Source of the DNA: Erodium maritimum
Taxonomy: Eukaryota; Streptophyta; Magnoliopsida; Geraniales; Geraniaceae
Direction of reading: 5' to 3'
Length of the DNA: 64,000 bases
NCBI GenBank assembly: GCA_963921825.1
Contig: OY997591.1
Span: 16,053,515 to 16,117,514, forward strand
Part shown: in pieces, positions 23,536 through 35,224 of the stretch
How positions within the stretch are numbered: the first letter of the stretch is position 1
How the letters are laid out: each line of letters starts with the position of its first letter
The notes under the pieces: model-generated
The model's database searches: none
What the model was told of the DNA's origin: nothing
Seen by the model: only the letters and a program-made list of their open reading frames with translations
Position numbers and translations under genes: made by a program

Positions 23536-24487
23536 TTTGTATACAATGTAATTCTTTTTTGAAACGGGAAAGAAGTAGAGTATTACGATAAAATCGTGCT
23601 TACAAGGAGGGACCTAACAGTCCCGGATACCAGCTTTTGTCTCAACCGGCCGTAGCCCGTCAGGCGCACACGGTTCCATACATATAGTCCGTTTTGATTC
23701 GCGGATCCAAACTTAGGAGTTCCTCGATCCAACGTTACAAAAAAATAATAAACCAAAGTCCTAAACTTATTGAGACAACTGATTATTCGATCTAAAACAG
23801 TGAAACCTACTAGAGAATTTGTCTGTAGTGCAGAATTCCCGAGATCTCCCTGCTGCAAAAACTTGTTCGGGGTTGAGAGTCCCGATTTTGGGTGCCTGTG
23901 AAATAGGTCTCGAACTCCCGTTCCTCCTCCCGGATCCCAGATCCATCTAGGAAGCAGGCCCATGCCGGCGAGGGGTGACCCTGTGGCGGTAGGCCGCTGC
24001 AGATGGAAGACGGCGCGTGGAGCCCGTATTCCGGAAAACGTCAGGGGGGCCACGGTGGCTACTGGCTCGAGGGCGGGACCGGTCCGGCGACGCATGATCG
24101 GTAGCGCGAGGCGAGGGAGAGGCCGTGGCACGGATTGAATGATAGGGCGGCGACCTGCGGAGGTAGTACGTCAACAAAAAAAGAAAAGAAAAAATAAAAC
24201 CGACTCCGATCAAAAGAACGACGACGGTAGATTGGACCCCGAAGGGTAGTGGAGAGCTTTGGAAGTAGGGGCGGAGGCGGTGGCCTGCGAATGTGGGCGG
24301 CGGCCAAAAGGATGATGTAGAGAGAAAACCATATCAAGGGTACTGTTGAACCCATTAATGGGTGAACCCGCCAAGGGTAGTGGAGCGCTGTGAAGTTGAA
24401 GATTCAATGGTGGAGAAGACGAGAGAAGGGAGGAAGGGGGGAGGAGGTTGCGCAGAGCAGCCCCTAGGGTTTGTGTACAATGTAATT
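23536..24487 (-). mobile_element. Short retroposon with an 18-bp target duplication
   Basis: Target repeats TTTGTATACAATGTAATT (23536-23553) and TTTGTGTACAATGTAATT (24470-24487) differ at one base. On the minus strand the insert starts with an AACCCTAGGGGCTG-like 5' end and finishes in a short A-run next to the repeat, as expected for LINE-mediated insertion. The 3' about 200 bp match the 3' end of the retroposon at 49086-50458, including the string GTCCGGGACTGTTAGGTCC (or a close variant). No RT is present, so it is non-autonomous. Confidence 0.8.
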
Positions 24488-24806
24488 TGTGATTAATAAA
24501 AATTGGTAAACATTTTGTTGGCATTAACTAGTATATATCAAACTATTAAAAGTAACCTTAGTCACAAATATACTAAAATAAATGTATATGATTCAAAACT
24601 CACAAGATTGCGGTCAAAACTACAAAAAGAAGCATCGATAAGAGTTGTGGTCAAAACTACAAAGAAAAACATCGATAAGATTATTACTGATAGACGACCA
24701 AATTAAACTGCATATAGAAGACAAATAATATTTGTGAAATCAATTATAAGAAGAAGGCATATCATCATAATGAAATTACAGAAGGGAAAGTCTAGGTATA
24801 GGTGGT
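24488..24806. other. 3' flank of the germin-like gene
   Basis: Sequence downstream of the germin-like stop codon, duplicated at 14460-15107 apart from an insertion there. No gene is seen. Confidence 0.5.
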
Positions 24807-25552
24807 CTAGAAGTTGGATTTAAGAGTCTCGACGGTTCCCTTGTTCAACCGAAATGCCTTGGAAAGAATGTCACTAGGAATGTCCGGTTTGGAGGCGAAA
24901 ACAGCGTTGGCAAGAGTGATGGCCCCAGGGTTCTGGCTGCTGAGGGCGGCAATAGCAACGGCGTTCCCAAGACCCACATTGCGCTGGAAATGAACCAGCC
25001 CTATAGGGAAAACAAACACATCACCCTTGTGAAGAACCTTGGTGAGGAGCTTGTTGTCAGGGTTTGAGGTGACGAAACCAACTTCGAGAGAGCCCTCGAG
25101 GACCGTCAAGATCTCGGAGGCTCGGGGGTGAGTGTGGGGAGGATTGATACCCCATGGTGCGTAGTCAATGCGAGCAATTGAGATGCCGAGAGTGTTGAGC
25201 CCCGGCAGCTGGGCCACAAACACAGGGGTGACCCTGGAACCTGCAGGGTTGGAGGTATTGCCAGGAATGTGCAGCCCGCTGAACGTGAAGTCGCTGGCCC
25301 CGACTGCCATCGGACTCTTGCAGACCAGCCCATTCACTCTTGCTGTCAAGAAACATACAACAAAACAAAAGTTCATCATTCATGTTCATCAAAACAGACA
25401 ACATTTACATAACTGTGTATTTGAATTCAACACACACCTGGGCTAGTGGAATCTGCCACACAGAAGTCCTGGAGGGGGCTAGGTTCGAAAGCAAAGGCCA
25501 GAGACAAGAATGCCAGAGCTACAAGGCTCAACAAAGCGGTATGTTTTGCCAT
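24807..25552 (-). CDS. Germin-like protein (cupin)
   Basis: Two exons with GT/AG borders: 25552-25438 and 25342-24807, giving 216 residues, the usual size. A secretion signal occupies about residues 1-22. Cys31 and Cys46 match the conserved germin disulphide. Germin box 1 ([13 protein letters not shown]) provides His108, His110 and Glu115, and box 2 ([14 protein letters not shown]) provides His156; together they form the metal-binding cupin site. Family members are apoplastic glycoproteins; some have superoxide dismutase or other activities, and this cannot be read from the sequence. A partial copy lies at 15112-15371. The start codon is the first in frame with the signal peptide. Confidence 0.94.
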
Positions 25553-25641
25553 TTCAGTGAGAGCTAGCTAGTACTGAAGAACTGCAAGTAATTGATGCAC
25601 AAGGCTGGGGATTGGTGTGCTGAATATGAGTATTCAGGTCC

Positions 25642-25660
25642 ATATATATACACATGCATG
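25642..25660 (-). promoter_or_regulatory. TATA box and RY motif of the germin-like gene
   Basis: On the minus strand TATATATA (25642-25650) lies about 90 bp upstream of the start codon. Directly upstream is the palindrome CATGCATG (25653-25660), an RY element of the type bound by B3 factors such as ABI3/FUS3 in seed genes. Confidence 0.55.
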
Positions 25661-26023
25661 ACAAGGTCACATGAATCTTTGTTACAGTCAATGCCGTCCA
25701 TGCACATTTTGTGTTGAAGAGGTCTATATTTGAACAGCTATACTAGTTTGAGTACTCTAACAGCATGTTCAGGAAATGGCAAGCCGGCTTGGATTAAGAA
25801 CGTAAGATGGATTAGAAATGATATATGGCCGCACAGTGGCTATATCCTACTTATATTTTAATGATAGTCATAACAATGTTTTAGGTGGCACACCGTGTGA
25901 AAACATAAAGAGAACAGATCCAAGTCAACTATGAGATTTAAGAAATTCAAGCTAATAAATATAGAAGTTGAGCATGTTGAAGAATGCATATATGTATTGG
26001 GTTTTGCCTAAGAGACCAACTCT
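25661..26023. other. Promoter and intergenic region of the germin-like gene, no gene seen
   Basis: AT-rich upstream region. No repeat boundary or open frame is recognised. Confidence 0.4.
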
Positions 26024-27200
26024 TTTTGAAGGGAAGATTCATTAAAAGTTAATAAATCTTACATAAAGGACAACACAAGCATTGTATTGTATCCATAGGT
26101 CGATCTCGAAAATCCGGAAAACGACCAATGCGATGATAGTTCTCGACAAAGGCGACACATCGCCTAGACAAACAAGTATCAGGTCGTTCTTTCATGTCGG
26201 TGATCCGAACAGATCCAACGGAAAAGAGAGCCAACCGGTAATGCCACTAATGGTGACAACCACATCTCTCGGAGATCCGTCGGTCAAAGACGGGGTGAAA
26301 GCGGAAATTCGGAGAGTGTACTTAAAGGGACACAAAACGTAAAACCTAGACAATACAACGACAACAGCAAAACTAAAGCACTCGAGCCGATCTCTGATGG
26401 TCAGGACTAAGAGCAGAACGAGGGGGAGATGGATGACGCCGACGATACAAATCTGGTCCGATTGGGGCAAGGGCGCGGGACGGGCGAGCTCGATATCGTC
26501 AGACCGGATGAGGATCGTGGCAAAGAGACAAGGCCAAGGGAGCTCAGATAGTCGTTGTCGGGATAAAAATCCGGAGGGTGGCATGACAGCTGCTCATCGT
26601 CGTTGGAGGGGAAAGCCGGGGGAGGGGGGCCAAGGCGGGCTGGAGTGGGCGGAGGAGGCCAGAGGATGTTCATGTCAGTGAGAGAATGCGGGGGGTGGGG
26701 GGGTGTACAACGTACGGTGTCCGGTAGATACAGTCTTCGTGACGGCGGATATGGCCACCGCAGTAGGTCAGGTTGAGGGGAACAAGGGAAGCCGTAGCCA
26801 GCAGAGGGGTTGGGTTTTGCCGGCGGACAGAGGAAGATCCGTTGGTTGGAAGGGCCGGCTGGTGGAGGAGGTAACAGAGAGAGAACCAGAGGATATGGGA
26901 AAGCGGTGGAGAGGGGGAATGGCGATGGAGGGAGGTGGAGGAACCAACAACGTCGGCCAAAGAAAGAGCTCGGGGAAGGAAATAGGGGCTAGTTGGTATG
27001 GAGCGAGGGTTGGCTACGGGAAGCAGAGGAGTGCGAGCGGGTGTTAGCGGGCACAGACGGAAGAGGGAACGGCGGAATCGGAGTCGGCCAGATCCAATGA
27101 GAGAACAACTGTAGGGGAGAGGAGCCCCACCGACAGTCCACGTAGCCGCCGATGGCGGCGGCCGCAACAAATAAGAGGGTTAGGATTTTTTAGGTACTCT
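26024..27200 (-). mobile_element. LINE-like retroposon, minus strand
   Basis: The minus strand carries GC-rich 5' sequence (near 27200) and ends in an A-rich tail (T-run at 26030 on the plus strand). The segment 26673-26160 aligns with the plus-strand copy at 29908-30424; both begin with a frame starting MN-LWPPPPTPARL and share FVSSASSISPSFCS. No RT domain is visible. A target duplication was not found. Confidence 0.55.
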
Positions 27201-27239
27201 CCATTCCCTTCCCTTGTTTGGTTTGTATTCTCCCTCCCG

Positions 27240-28262
27240 TTCATACATTCTTTAGCATCTTGGCCTCCATTCTTCTCGTCCCGTGTGTGGTTCGAGCTCG
27301 TCGATTAACAACGTCGACCGCTAGCATGTTTCTTGGGAGTTGTTTTCCCCTTTTGGAATCCAAATTCTAGGGTTTATATGGTTAATCGGGTCTGTGTCAG
27401 CCATTAGTGGGGTTTGCTGCCGGTATTTTAGTTGTTGTCATCTTCTCTTTCGAGGGTTGGCAGCTCTATTGAGATGGGAGTTGTTACTTTCATTAAAGGT
27501 TAGGGTTTGAATTTTATCTGATTGGGCTTGGCAGTTGGAAGCAACTCCCCAAAGTGCTTCATGGTGGTCAAATTTGGGTATAAAAGCAAATTTTAAGAAA
27601 AATGCTAAAGAATGATGTTTCGTACAAAAGAGATGGTACGTCTCCAGACCATACTAGACTAAGACCCTCGCTAGCCCCCAAGCTCTGAGAATCCTGCTAG
27701 ACCATATCCCGCTCAAAACCTATAGAACAGTAACGTAAAGGGGCGAGCTTTCGCTCAGTAGGAAAAAGTAGTTAAGGTGACGAGTTATCCGTTCACCACC
27801 ACGGGTAACCGTCCAATTAAGGCATACTAGCAAGGCACAACAACTAACGACATCCAGGGAAATCACATAATCACAGTGCTTCATGGTGGTCAAATTTGGG
27901 TATCATAGGCCCGTTTTTCGAATTTTGATCTCCATGGTGGTCAAATTTGGGTATCCTAGGCCCGTTCTTCGAATTTAGAGCTTCATGGTGGTTGAATACG
28001 GATTTCGGATCTTTTTTTTTTATTTTGGGAGTGTTTCTGCTGTATTCTTTGGTTGCCTTTTCTTTTTGTTAGAAATGTTATTTATAGTTCCTCTGGGTTG
28101 ATATACCCCTTCTTGGTGGTGTTTTTTTCTCTTTGAATTCCCTTATAAGTTGACATATGATCGTCATGGGGTTTCTTTTATGTGGATCTATAGCTGGATC
28201 TTGTACTCCTCTTTTACCTCAATAGAGGTTTTAACTAAATTTGTTTTGCTGATAAAAAAAAT
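27240..28262 (+). mobile_element. LINE-like 3' region with an inverted LTR fragment inside
   Basis: It ends in TTTTGCTGATAAAAAAAA at 28262, the usual tail of plant L1-type elements. The segment contains the repeated string CTTCATGGTGGTCAAATTTG at about 27557, 27880 and 27934 (variants). A 265-bp piece of the large Gypsy LTR, inverted, lies between the first two. No ORF2 is present. Confidence 0.5.
27613..27877 (-). repeat. Inverted fragment of the long Gypsy LTR
   Basis: Reverse complement of about 32640-32885 in the 5' LTR of the large element, including the GGGGCGAGCTTTCGCTCAGT segment and the GGTACGTCTCCAGACCATAC segment. Neither LTR terminus is present. Confidence 0.8.
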
Positions 28263-29890
28263 AACTACCAAGAACTATTATTGTGTACTTGTATTGCAAT
28301 TCATGTATGCGGGTTCGACCACACTGTTTTTTAATACAATTCTTCAAGTTAAAACATGTAAATTAACGATGTCTAATTTGCGTAATACCTCTTGAAAACG
28401 ACCTCAGCCAAGTATTTTTAGTGTAAACATCACCGACTTGATGCTTGCAAGACATTGGACCAGGATGTAATATTTTAGCATGATGTTGGTGTCTAACAAA
28501 ATGATAATCGATCTCGATGTATTTTGTTTGTCATAAAAAATGAGATTAGATGAGATGTTGATAGTTACACGATTTTCATGGAAGAGAGGAACATTCTCAT
28601 ATCGTCGAGCTTTTAGATTAGGAGTGAACAAAAAAATTGCAAAACTGAAAAACTAACGTGCTTCATGTTCGGTTTAAATTTGGTATTTTTAATCTAAGCA
28701 TATTTTTTATGCTAATTTCTCGTTTGATCTTCATGTAAAAAATCGATTGTTTTTCGATCGAATATTTTATCCTAAAACTAATTTTGGAATATATAAGGAT
28801 AAGTATACTTAACTACATCTAACTATACATGTTTTACACCTACCTATACTTAACTACAAAATTCGTTCATTTGGTATCCTAACTATTCGATTTTACGAGG
28901 GGCTTGCGAGTGAGCAATACGGGCCGGAACCAGGCCTGTTTCGGGCGGCCTTGCGGCCCGGTCTCCAAACCGTTCCTGGCGGCTAAGAGGAGACAAGTTC
29001 TCGAGCTCTCTGTTCTGACCCGGAACAAGGCACGTTCCGTGCTGCATAGTGGGCCGGTCAGTGGCCCGTTCTGTGCCACGCTCTAGGTCGCGCGCGTCAG
29101 GCCCTCTTCCAGGTCTGCGTTTTTGAAAGCCCTATTTAAGAGAATTCAAGTGATATTTTATGAGATATGAATTTTGAGAGAGAAAAAGAGATTTGGAAGA
29201 GTTAGGGCTTATAACTTGAAGGAAGAGAAGTGTTTTAGAGCAATGATTGAAGCTTGGGTTTTCATTTTGTCATTTGGGTACTGTGTATCAAACTGATTGA
29301 AATTATGTTTATCTATAGTTTTTTTTCATCTCTTTTCTTGTTCTTCTTCTCCATCATGAGCCAAATTCCTATTGATCTAGGGCTATGTGAAACAATATGA
29401 TTCATTGATTCAATGAGTTTGCGTTTAGTTTGTGCAATTTGTGTTTAGAATATTGTTTGTATAATTTGGATTTAATGCTTCATCAAATTGGCCACTTGAT
29501 AGTTGATTAGGTTTTAGCATTTAACAATCGAGAGATAAGAATGACTAAAAGGACTAAGGATTATGCAACTCGGGTTTAAATCTAGTCTCTAGTAAAGTTA
29601 GCTTAACACGAGTGCAACATCTATAGGCATACAAACCCAAAAGTTAGAGAAGTTCATGAATCTTAATGTTGTATGTCTCTCTACACATAGATTAGAAATA
29701 ACTAGGTGGTCAGATTATACTAGGGCCCTAATTCGATCAAGAGATATTTAGGACCAAGTCGAGAGAGCTTTCGTTTCCTTTAAACTTAACCTATTTGCAC
29801 ATGTGAACACAAATCCCTACAAATTAATTTTCATATTGTAACCCCATTAAAAGTCTCAGATCACCTTTTTCTCTGAATAACACAAATCCA
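28263..29890. other. No gene recognised
   Basis: AT-rich sequence with a GC-rich island at 28890-29100. The open frames on both strands of that island are overlapping and unrecognised. Confidence 0.4.
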
Positions 29891-30424
29891 CCTTTTTTCT
29901 AACCGGCATGAACTTCCTCTGGCCTCCTCCGCCCACTCCAGCCCGCCTTCGACCAGAGCCCGCCTTGGCCCCCCCTCCCCCGGTTTTCCCCTCCAACGAC
30001 GATGAGCGGCTGCCATGCCACCCTCTGGTTTTTTTATCCCGAAAACGACTATCTGAACTCCCTTGGCCTTTTCTCTATGCCATGATACTCATCTGGCCTG
30101 ACGATACCGAGCTCACCCGGCCCGTCCGGCGCCCTTTCTCCAAACAGACCAGATTTGTATCGTCGGCGTCATCCATCTCCCCCTCGTTCTGCTCTCAGTC
30201 CCGACCATCAGAGATCGACTCGAGTGCTTTAGTTTCGTTGTTGTCGTTGTATTGTTTGGGTTTTTCGTTTTGCGTCCCTTTAAGTACACTCTCCGAATAC
30301 CCGTTGTCACCCCGTCTTTGACCGACGAATCTCCGAGAGATGTGGTTGTCACCATTAGTGGCATTACCGAATTGCTCTCTTTTCCGTTGGATCTGTTCGG
30401 ATCACCGACAAGAAAGAACGACCT
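29890..30424 (+). mobile_element. LINE-like fragment, target of the large Gypsy insertion
   Basis: Plus-strand copy of the sequence at 26673-26160 (minus strand), with an open frame of 137 codons (29908-30321). It stops abruptly at 30424 where the 5' LTR of the large Gypsy element begins. The other copy shows how the sequence should continue, but that continuation is not found after the element's 3' end. Confidence 0.65.
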
Positions 30425-31317
30425 TGTAAGAACCGCCCCCGGTCAATCCCAGTCGAACCGGTGATTTTTTTATACCAAAGTTGACTTTCTGCCGTAAAAG
30501 TCAATTGATGACTCCTTGAGTCATTCGGTACCTTTCCGGGACCCAAAAAGCTTAGTCGTCGTTACAGTTAGCTTAGTTGGGTCGTTTCCTTTCAAACGAC
30601 TACTTTTGTGAAAAAGTCAATCCGGGGTCAAACTAAGCCTAATTAAAGAATAAACATAATTAAATTAATGAGCTGGATTTTATTAAGTATGAAATGAACC
30701 CCACATGGACACTTGTTCATGTTGGCTTGGAGGAGAAGAAATGGGTCTAGAAAGACTCATTTACCCTTAGTCGGATCAAAATAGGATGAAGGAAGTTAAA
30801 GGGCAAACTAGATATTTCCCACCAAGGTATTAAGGCAACAATTGAAGGCATTTCAGGCCATTTCTATAGTGCTGGCCGAAATTAGCAAGGAGAGGAAGAG
30901 AGAGAGGTTCCATGGAGGCTTGAAGAAGAAGCAAAGGGGAAAGGGGAGACTTTAAGTTGATTTCTACCTCAAAACATCTCAAAAACATCATTTTCTTCTT
31001 ATATTCTCCATTTCTAAGGTAAAGCTTCAAACCATTTTCGTTTTTGAAGAAGATTAATTATGGGTTTGATGGAAAAATGCTTAAACTAGTTGGGTTTTCA
31101 TGGGTTTGTGTTTAGATGATGATTTATGAAGAGAAAAGGGAGATGGATGATGGATTTTAATGTGTTTTGTTGTTGTTGATGAACCCACTTGGTTATTGAA
31201 GTGTTGGTTGTTTTTAGGACTGATTTCGAGGTTTAGGATTGTTAAAAAAGAAGGTTTTGAGGTTTAATTTCATGGAAATGGAGCTGGAGGAAGAAGAAGG
31301 ACGAAACTGTCCAGACC

Positions 31318-31485
31318 CGTCACGGATCCGTAAGGATGACCGTGACGGAGTGTGTCACAGTTCCGTGATGGAGACCGTGACGGTGCAGGTCATGGCTCCG
31401 TGAGGATGACCATGACGGTGCAGATCACGGCTCCGTGACCCAGACCGTAACGGAGGCCGTCAAGGCTCCGTGACCCGAACCGTGG
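31318..31485 (+). repeat. About 34-bp tandem repeat in the LTR (also 42198-42365)
   Basis: Around five degenerate units containing GTCACGGCTCCGTGA and GACCGTGACGG. Each unit holds near-palindromic CGTCACGG/CCGTGACG motifs. Confidence 0.8.
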
Positions 31486-32159
31486 TAGATCAGAATTTGG
31501 CTTTTGGGCCCATTTTAGTCGTTTTCGAGTAATTAGGAAGACCACTTTTAACCGAGTCTATTGGGGGTTAAATTGGGTTATTTACTCGTTAAACCGCTTT
31601 TGAATTAACGTTAATTCTTGGATTTCTTGTGATATTAGACGTTTGTTCTGAGCTCGGCGGAAGAGGCTACTAGGCGACTCGAGTTGACTAAGCGTTTGAA
31701 TAACATTCGAGGTAGGGAAAGTAGTGGATACCAGTTTAATTGCGGAAAGTTACTAGTATGCATATATGTTTTGATTAAATGCTATAACTATAGAATTGCA
31801 TGTAGGATGTGAGGAACGAGTGAAATGAGGGATAGCTTGCGGGCCATGTCGTGTCCGTAGGTTTGGGAATTAACATGATGTAGAATTGCATGTGGGCCAT
31901 GTCGTGCCTTAGGATTGTGTGTTTGTTGTGGTCTTATGATTGATGACTTGTGATGTTGATATGTGATTTATCCGTTGTTAGATTGAGGATCATGATATGG
32001 TATGCTCAGTATGATATGTGTGGTATGACGTGAATCTTGCCTTGTGATATGATCGGGTGAATGATAGACCGATGTGTTGTGTTCGGTAAGATTGGTTGGC
32101 TTGGTAAGCCGTTAATTGAATTATGACTGTGTGATGTGTTTGAGATATTCGTGGGTGTG

Positions 32160-32490
32160 ATCCGATACAATATGTTCTGAAACGAGGTATTCCAGTACGA
32201 TACCTACATCGAGGGGGTATGCTGGTATAGGGTATCTAGGCCGAGGGTGTGGTCCCACGTACGCGGTCCCCCGGTGTTACTAGTTCTGGTACGATACCTA
32301 CATCGAGGGGGTACGCTGGTGTAGGGTATCTAGGCCTAGGATGGTGTGATCCGTACCCCGATGCTGTGTGGTCCGGGAAGACATATAGGTCGATGTTGTG
32401 TGGTCCGGTATGATGTATCGCGATTTCTACCTCGATGCCGTGTTTCCGGGAAGATATCTAGGCCGATGTTTTGTGGTCCGGTACGATATG
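32160..32490 (+). repeat. Degenerate GATATC/CCGA repeats in the LTR (also about 43030-43370)
   Basis: Units of about 40-60 bp of the type GGTACGATACCTACATCG and GGGTATCTAGGCCGAGG. Comparable repeats occur in the LTR remnant at 4190-4670 and, inverted, at 9390-9560. Confidence 0.75.
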
Positions 32491-33044
32491 GTTGAGTCGG
32501 GCTGTGGACAGCTGACGGAGTTCGGGGACTGTTGTACGGGACGTGTGGTTGTTTACTGTATGTTGTTGCTTGATGACTGGTTGTGTGAGATGTTTAAGTG
32601 TGGTCATAGTCATGTGAGTGTGGTTTGTGATTATGTGATTTCCCTGGATATCGTTAGTTGTTGTGCCTTGCTAGTATGCCCTAATTGGACGGTTACCCGT
32701 GGTGGTGAACAGATAACTCGTCACCTTAACTACTTTTTCCTACTGAGCGAAAGCTCGCCCCTTTACTTTGCAGTAATACAGGTTATGAGCGGTATATGGT
32801 CTGGCAGGATTCTTAGAGCTTGGGGGCTAGCAAGGGTCTTAGTCTAGTATGGTCTAGAGACGTACCCTCTCTTTTGTACGAAACATCATTATTACTTGTT
32901 TTCCGAGCTGTTGACTCGTATCGTCGGTTTTATTGGTTGAATGATCATTTTGGAACTTATTTTTCTTAAAATTCGCTTTTCTTATTATTGTTTTTTAGCT
33001 CACGTCTCGAGTCAGGTCAAAACCGGATTTGGGGCGTGACAATT

Positions 33045-33057
33045 TGGTATCAGAGCC
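33045..33057 (+). promoter_or_regulatory. Primer-binding site (initiator tRNA-Met)
   Basis: TGGTATCAGAGCC, 3 bp downstream of the 5' LTR; identical to the site of the short-LTR element at 14157-14169. Confidence 0.92.
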
Positions 33058-33880
33058 TGGTTTTTCAAAAACTTCGGACCGTACGTCAATTAGGTGGGTA
33101 GAGTGAGTCTTTAGGTTTCTGTATGTCGGTGACGCAAATCGGAAATGTCCTACGCGTAGAACCGAGACGAAGAGAGTCTCGGGTTTAGCGAGATGTCATG
33201 TCTAGGTACTGTGTACTTGTAGTGAACCATTATGGTTGGTGTCATTGATTGAGTTATTTGATTGCTGGACGTCGACTTGGCCGGGCGGTAATGGTGTAAT
33301 TACCGAGACCCGGGGTGTATAGCCGAAATGAGTTGTTGTGTACTCTGATTGTGTTGATTATTTGTGCAGGATTTAAGTTGAATGTCCCGCTTAAGCAGAT
33401 GGTTAGTAGAATTTTCAAACGGGTCATGCCCAAATTTCTGCAAAAACTGAAGTGTTTGTACCATCACGACTCGACTGCAGGGGCGCCACCGTAGTTGAAC
33501 GTGACGGGGGGATGTCAACTGGTTACAACGTAATTCGGCGACGCCTGAACCGGGTTGTAACGACATGATGTCAACATGAAATGTTATGTTAGAAAGAGGA
33601 AGTGTTAAGAACCTTGAGACTAAGTGATGTTGTATTGTGCGGTGTTGCTGTGTGATGTGAACTATGGACTGTGTGACGTTTGTTTGCAACTGTTGAGCTG
33701 TGTGTTTGACTTGTGTGGCGCACTAGTGTGCGGGCTTCTCTGTTATGTGAAACTAGTATGACTATGCTAAGACTAGTATACTATTAGTTCGAGTGCGACT
33801 TTTATGAAACGTGTGTGAACGCTAGTTATTTAAGCATGTCGCTTTATACGAATTTAAGAGACTGAACATGTGCGTTATCC

Positions 33881-35160
33881 ATGCAGCGGGTATATGACAT
33901 GACGCCTACTTATGTTCCCCGAGGCACTATGAGCCGGCCAACGGGAGGCCGAGGGCAGCCACTTGCCATTGAGTCGGTAGGGGCAACGAGTGCCCAAGGT
34001 ACATCCACTGAGGGGCATGAGAGAGCTGAGGCTGGACCATCGGGACTTCCACCCAGAGTTTCACCGGTCACCGAGCCGACCCAGGCGACGGTCTTGGAGG
34101 AGTTAGTCCGGACAGTTCATGGCTTAGCGGCGGTGATCACCCAGAGAGAGACTGCAGACCCGGCATCAAAGACTGTACATGCTGCCACTACAACCGCCAC
34201 GGTGAGGCCTAGCCAGGTTGATAGTTACACAGCCGGGGCGCTGAGAGATTTTTGCCGGCTAGGCACACCTTTCTTTTACGGCGACCCAGACCCCGAAGCA
34301 GCCGAGCTATGGCTGGAGCGGATTACCCGCAACTTGGATACATCGGGGATCGTAGATGACCACATGAGAGTATCCTTCGCAGCGTTCCAGCTGGAGGGCG
34401 TTTCATATCATTAGTGGCAGCGCGAGCAGGTCCGAGTTGGGCATGATTTTCAGTTGTTCGGGGAGTTGTTCCTGGAGCAGTATTCCCCATAGGCAGTCCA
34501 AGAGGACAGGCACCAGCAGTTCCTAGAACTGCGTCAGGAGGGGATGATAGTATCTGAGTATGAGGCGAGATTCACTTTCTTGTCTCACTCTACCCCGGAG
34601 ATGGTGTCGACCGAGGTTCGTCACTGCAAACGATTTGAGGGAGGGCTTTACCCCGCAATTGCGGATCGGGACACCGCCCTGAGGGCCCAAGTGTACTCGG
34701 ATCTAGTGGATCAAGCATTGGCAGTGGAGAGACACTTCTGGGAGACATCTAGGGCTCGGGAGAGCCAACCGAGACCGAGCAGTTTCTTGAGGCTGTCTAA
34801 GGCCCGTGATCTGAGGAGGCAGAGGACCTCGGGATCTTTCCGGCCCCAGACACAGCCGAGCGGGATGCAACAGGTTGGATTAGTGGCATCCGTTGGACCT
34901 GCATCGTCAAGGCGGGCATGCTTCCGATGCGGACAACCGGGCCATATGGTCCGAGACTGTCCGATGAGCAGTGGGCCAACAGATCGCCTAGCGGGCAGAC
35001 CTGAGGGGAGGCCGAGTGTCGGGCTACCGTTGTGCCACCAGTGCGGACGGCCATGACACTTCTCTGCTAGGTGCCCCGATCGGGTTGGAGGGACATCGAC
35101 CCCGCGACCGCAGCAATCACAGACTAGGCAGTCGCCTTAGTTCCATCAGCGTCAGGCTCA
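33881..35160 (+). pseudogene. Gag of the large Gypsy element, with stops
   Basis: Begins MQRVYDMTPTYVPRGT. The capsid region has WLERITRNLDTSGI, FQLEGVSYH, FGELFLEQYSP and EYEARFTFLSHSTPEM. A CCHC knuckle (CFRCGQPGHMVRDCP) is followed by a second one (CHQCGRP then HFSARCPD). Stops occur at 34412-34414, where the related Gag at 11941-12639 has tryptophan, at about 34491 where it has arginine, and inside the second knuckle near 35054. It packages the element RNA in functional relatives; this copy cannot produce a full Gag. Confidence 0.88.
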
Positions 35161-35224
35161 GGCGCCGAGAGCTCCACGACAGGCAGCGAGCGCATCAGCA
35201 CCGAGGCAGAGAGCTGCACAGCAA

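Larger units (their letters stand above)
30425..33041 (+). repeat. 5' LTR (2617 bp)
   Basis: Starts TGTAAGAACC and ends GGGGCGTGACA. Compared with the 3' LTR it carries about 85 extra bp near 31160-31250. It contains two tandem-repeat blocks, at 31318-31485 and about 32160-32490. Confidence 0.92.
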
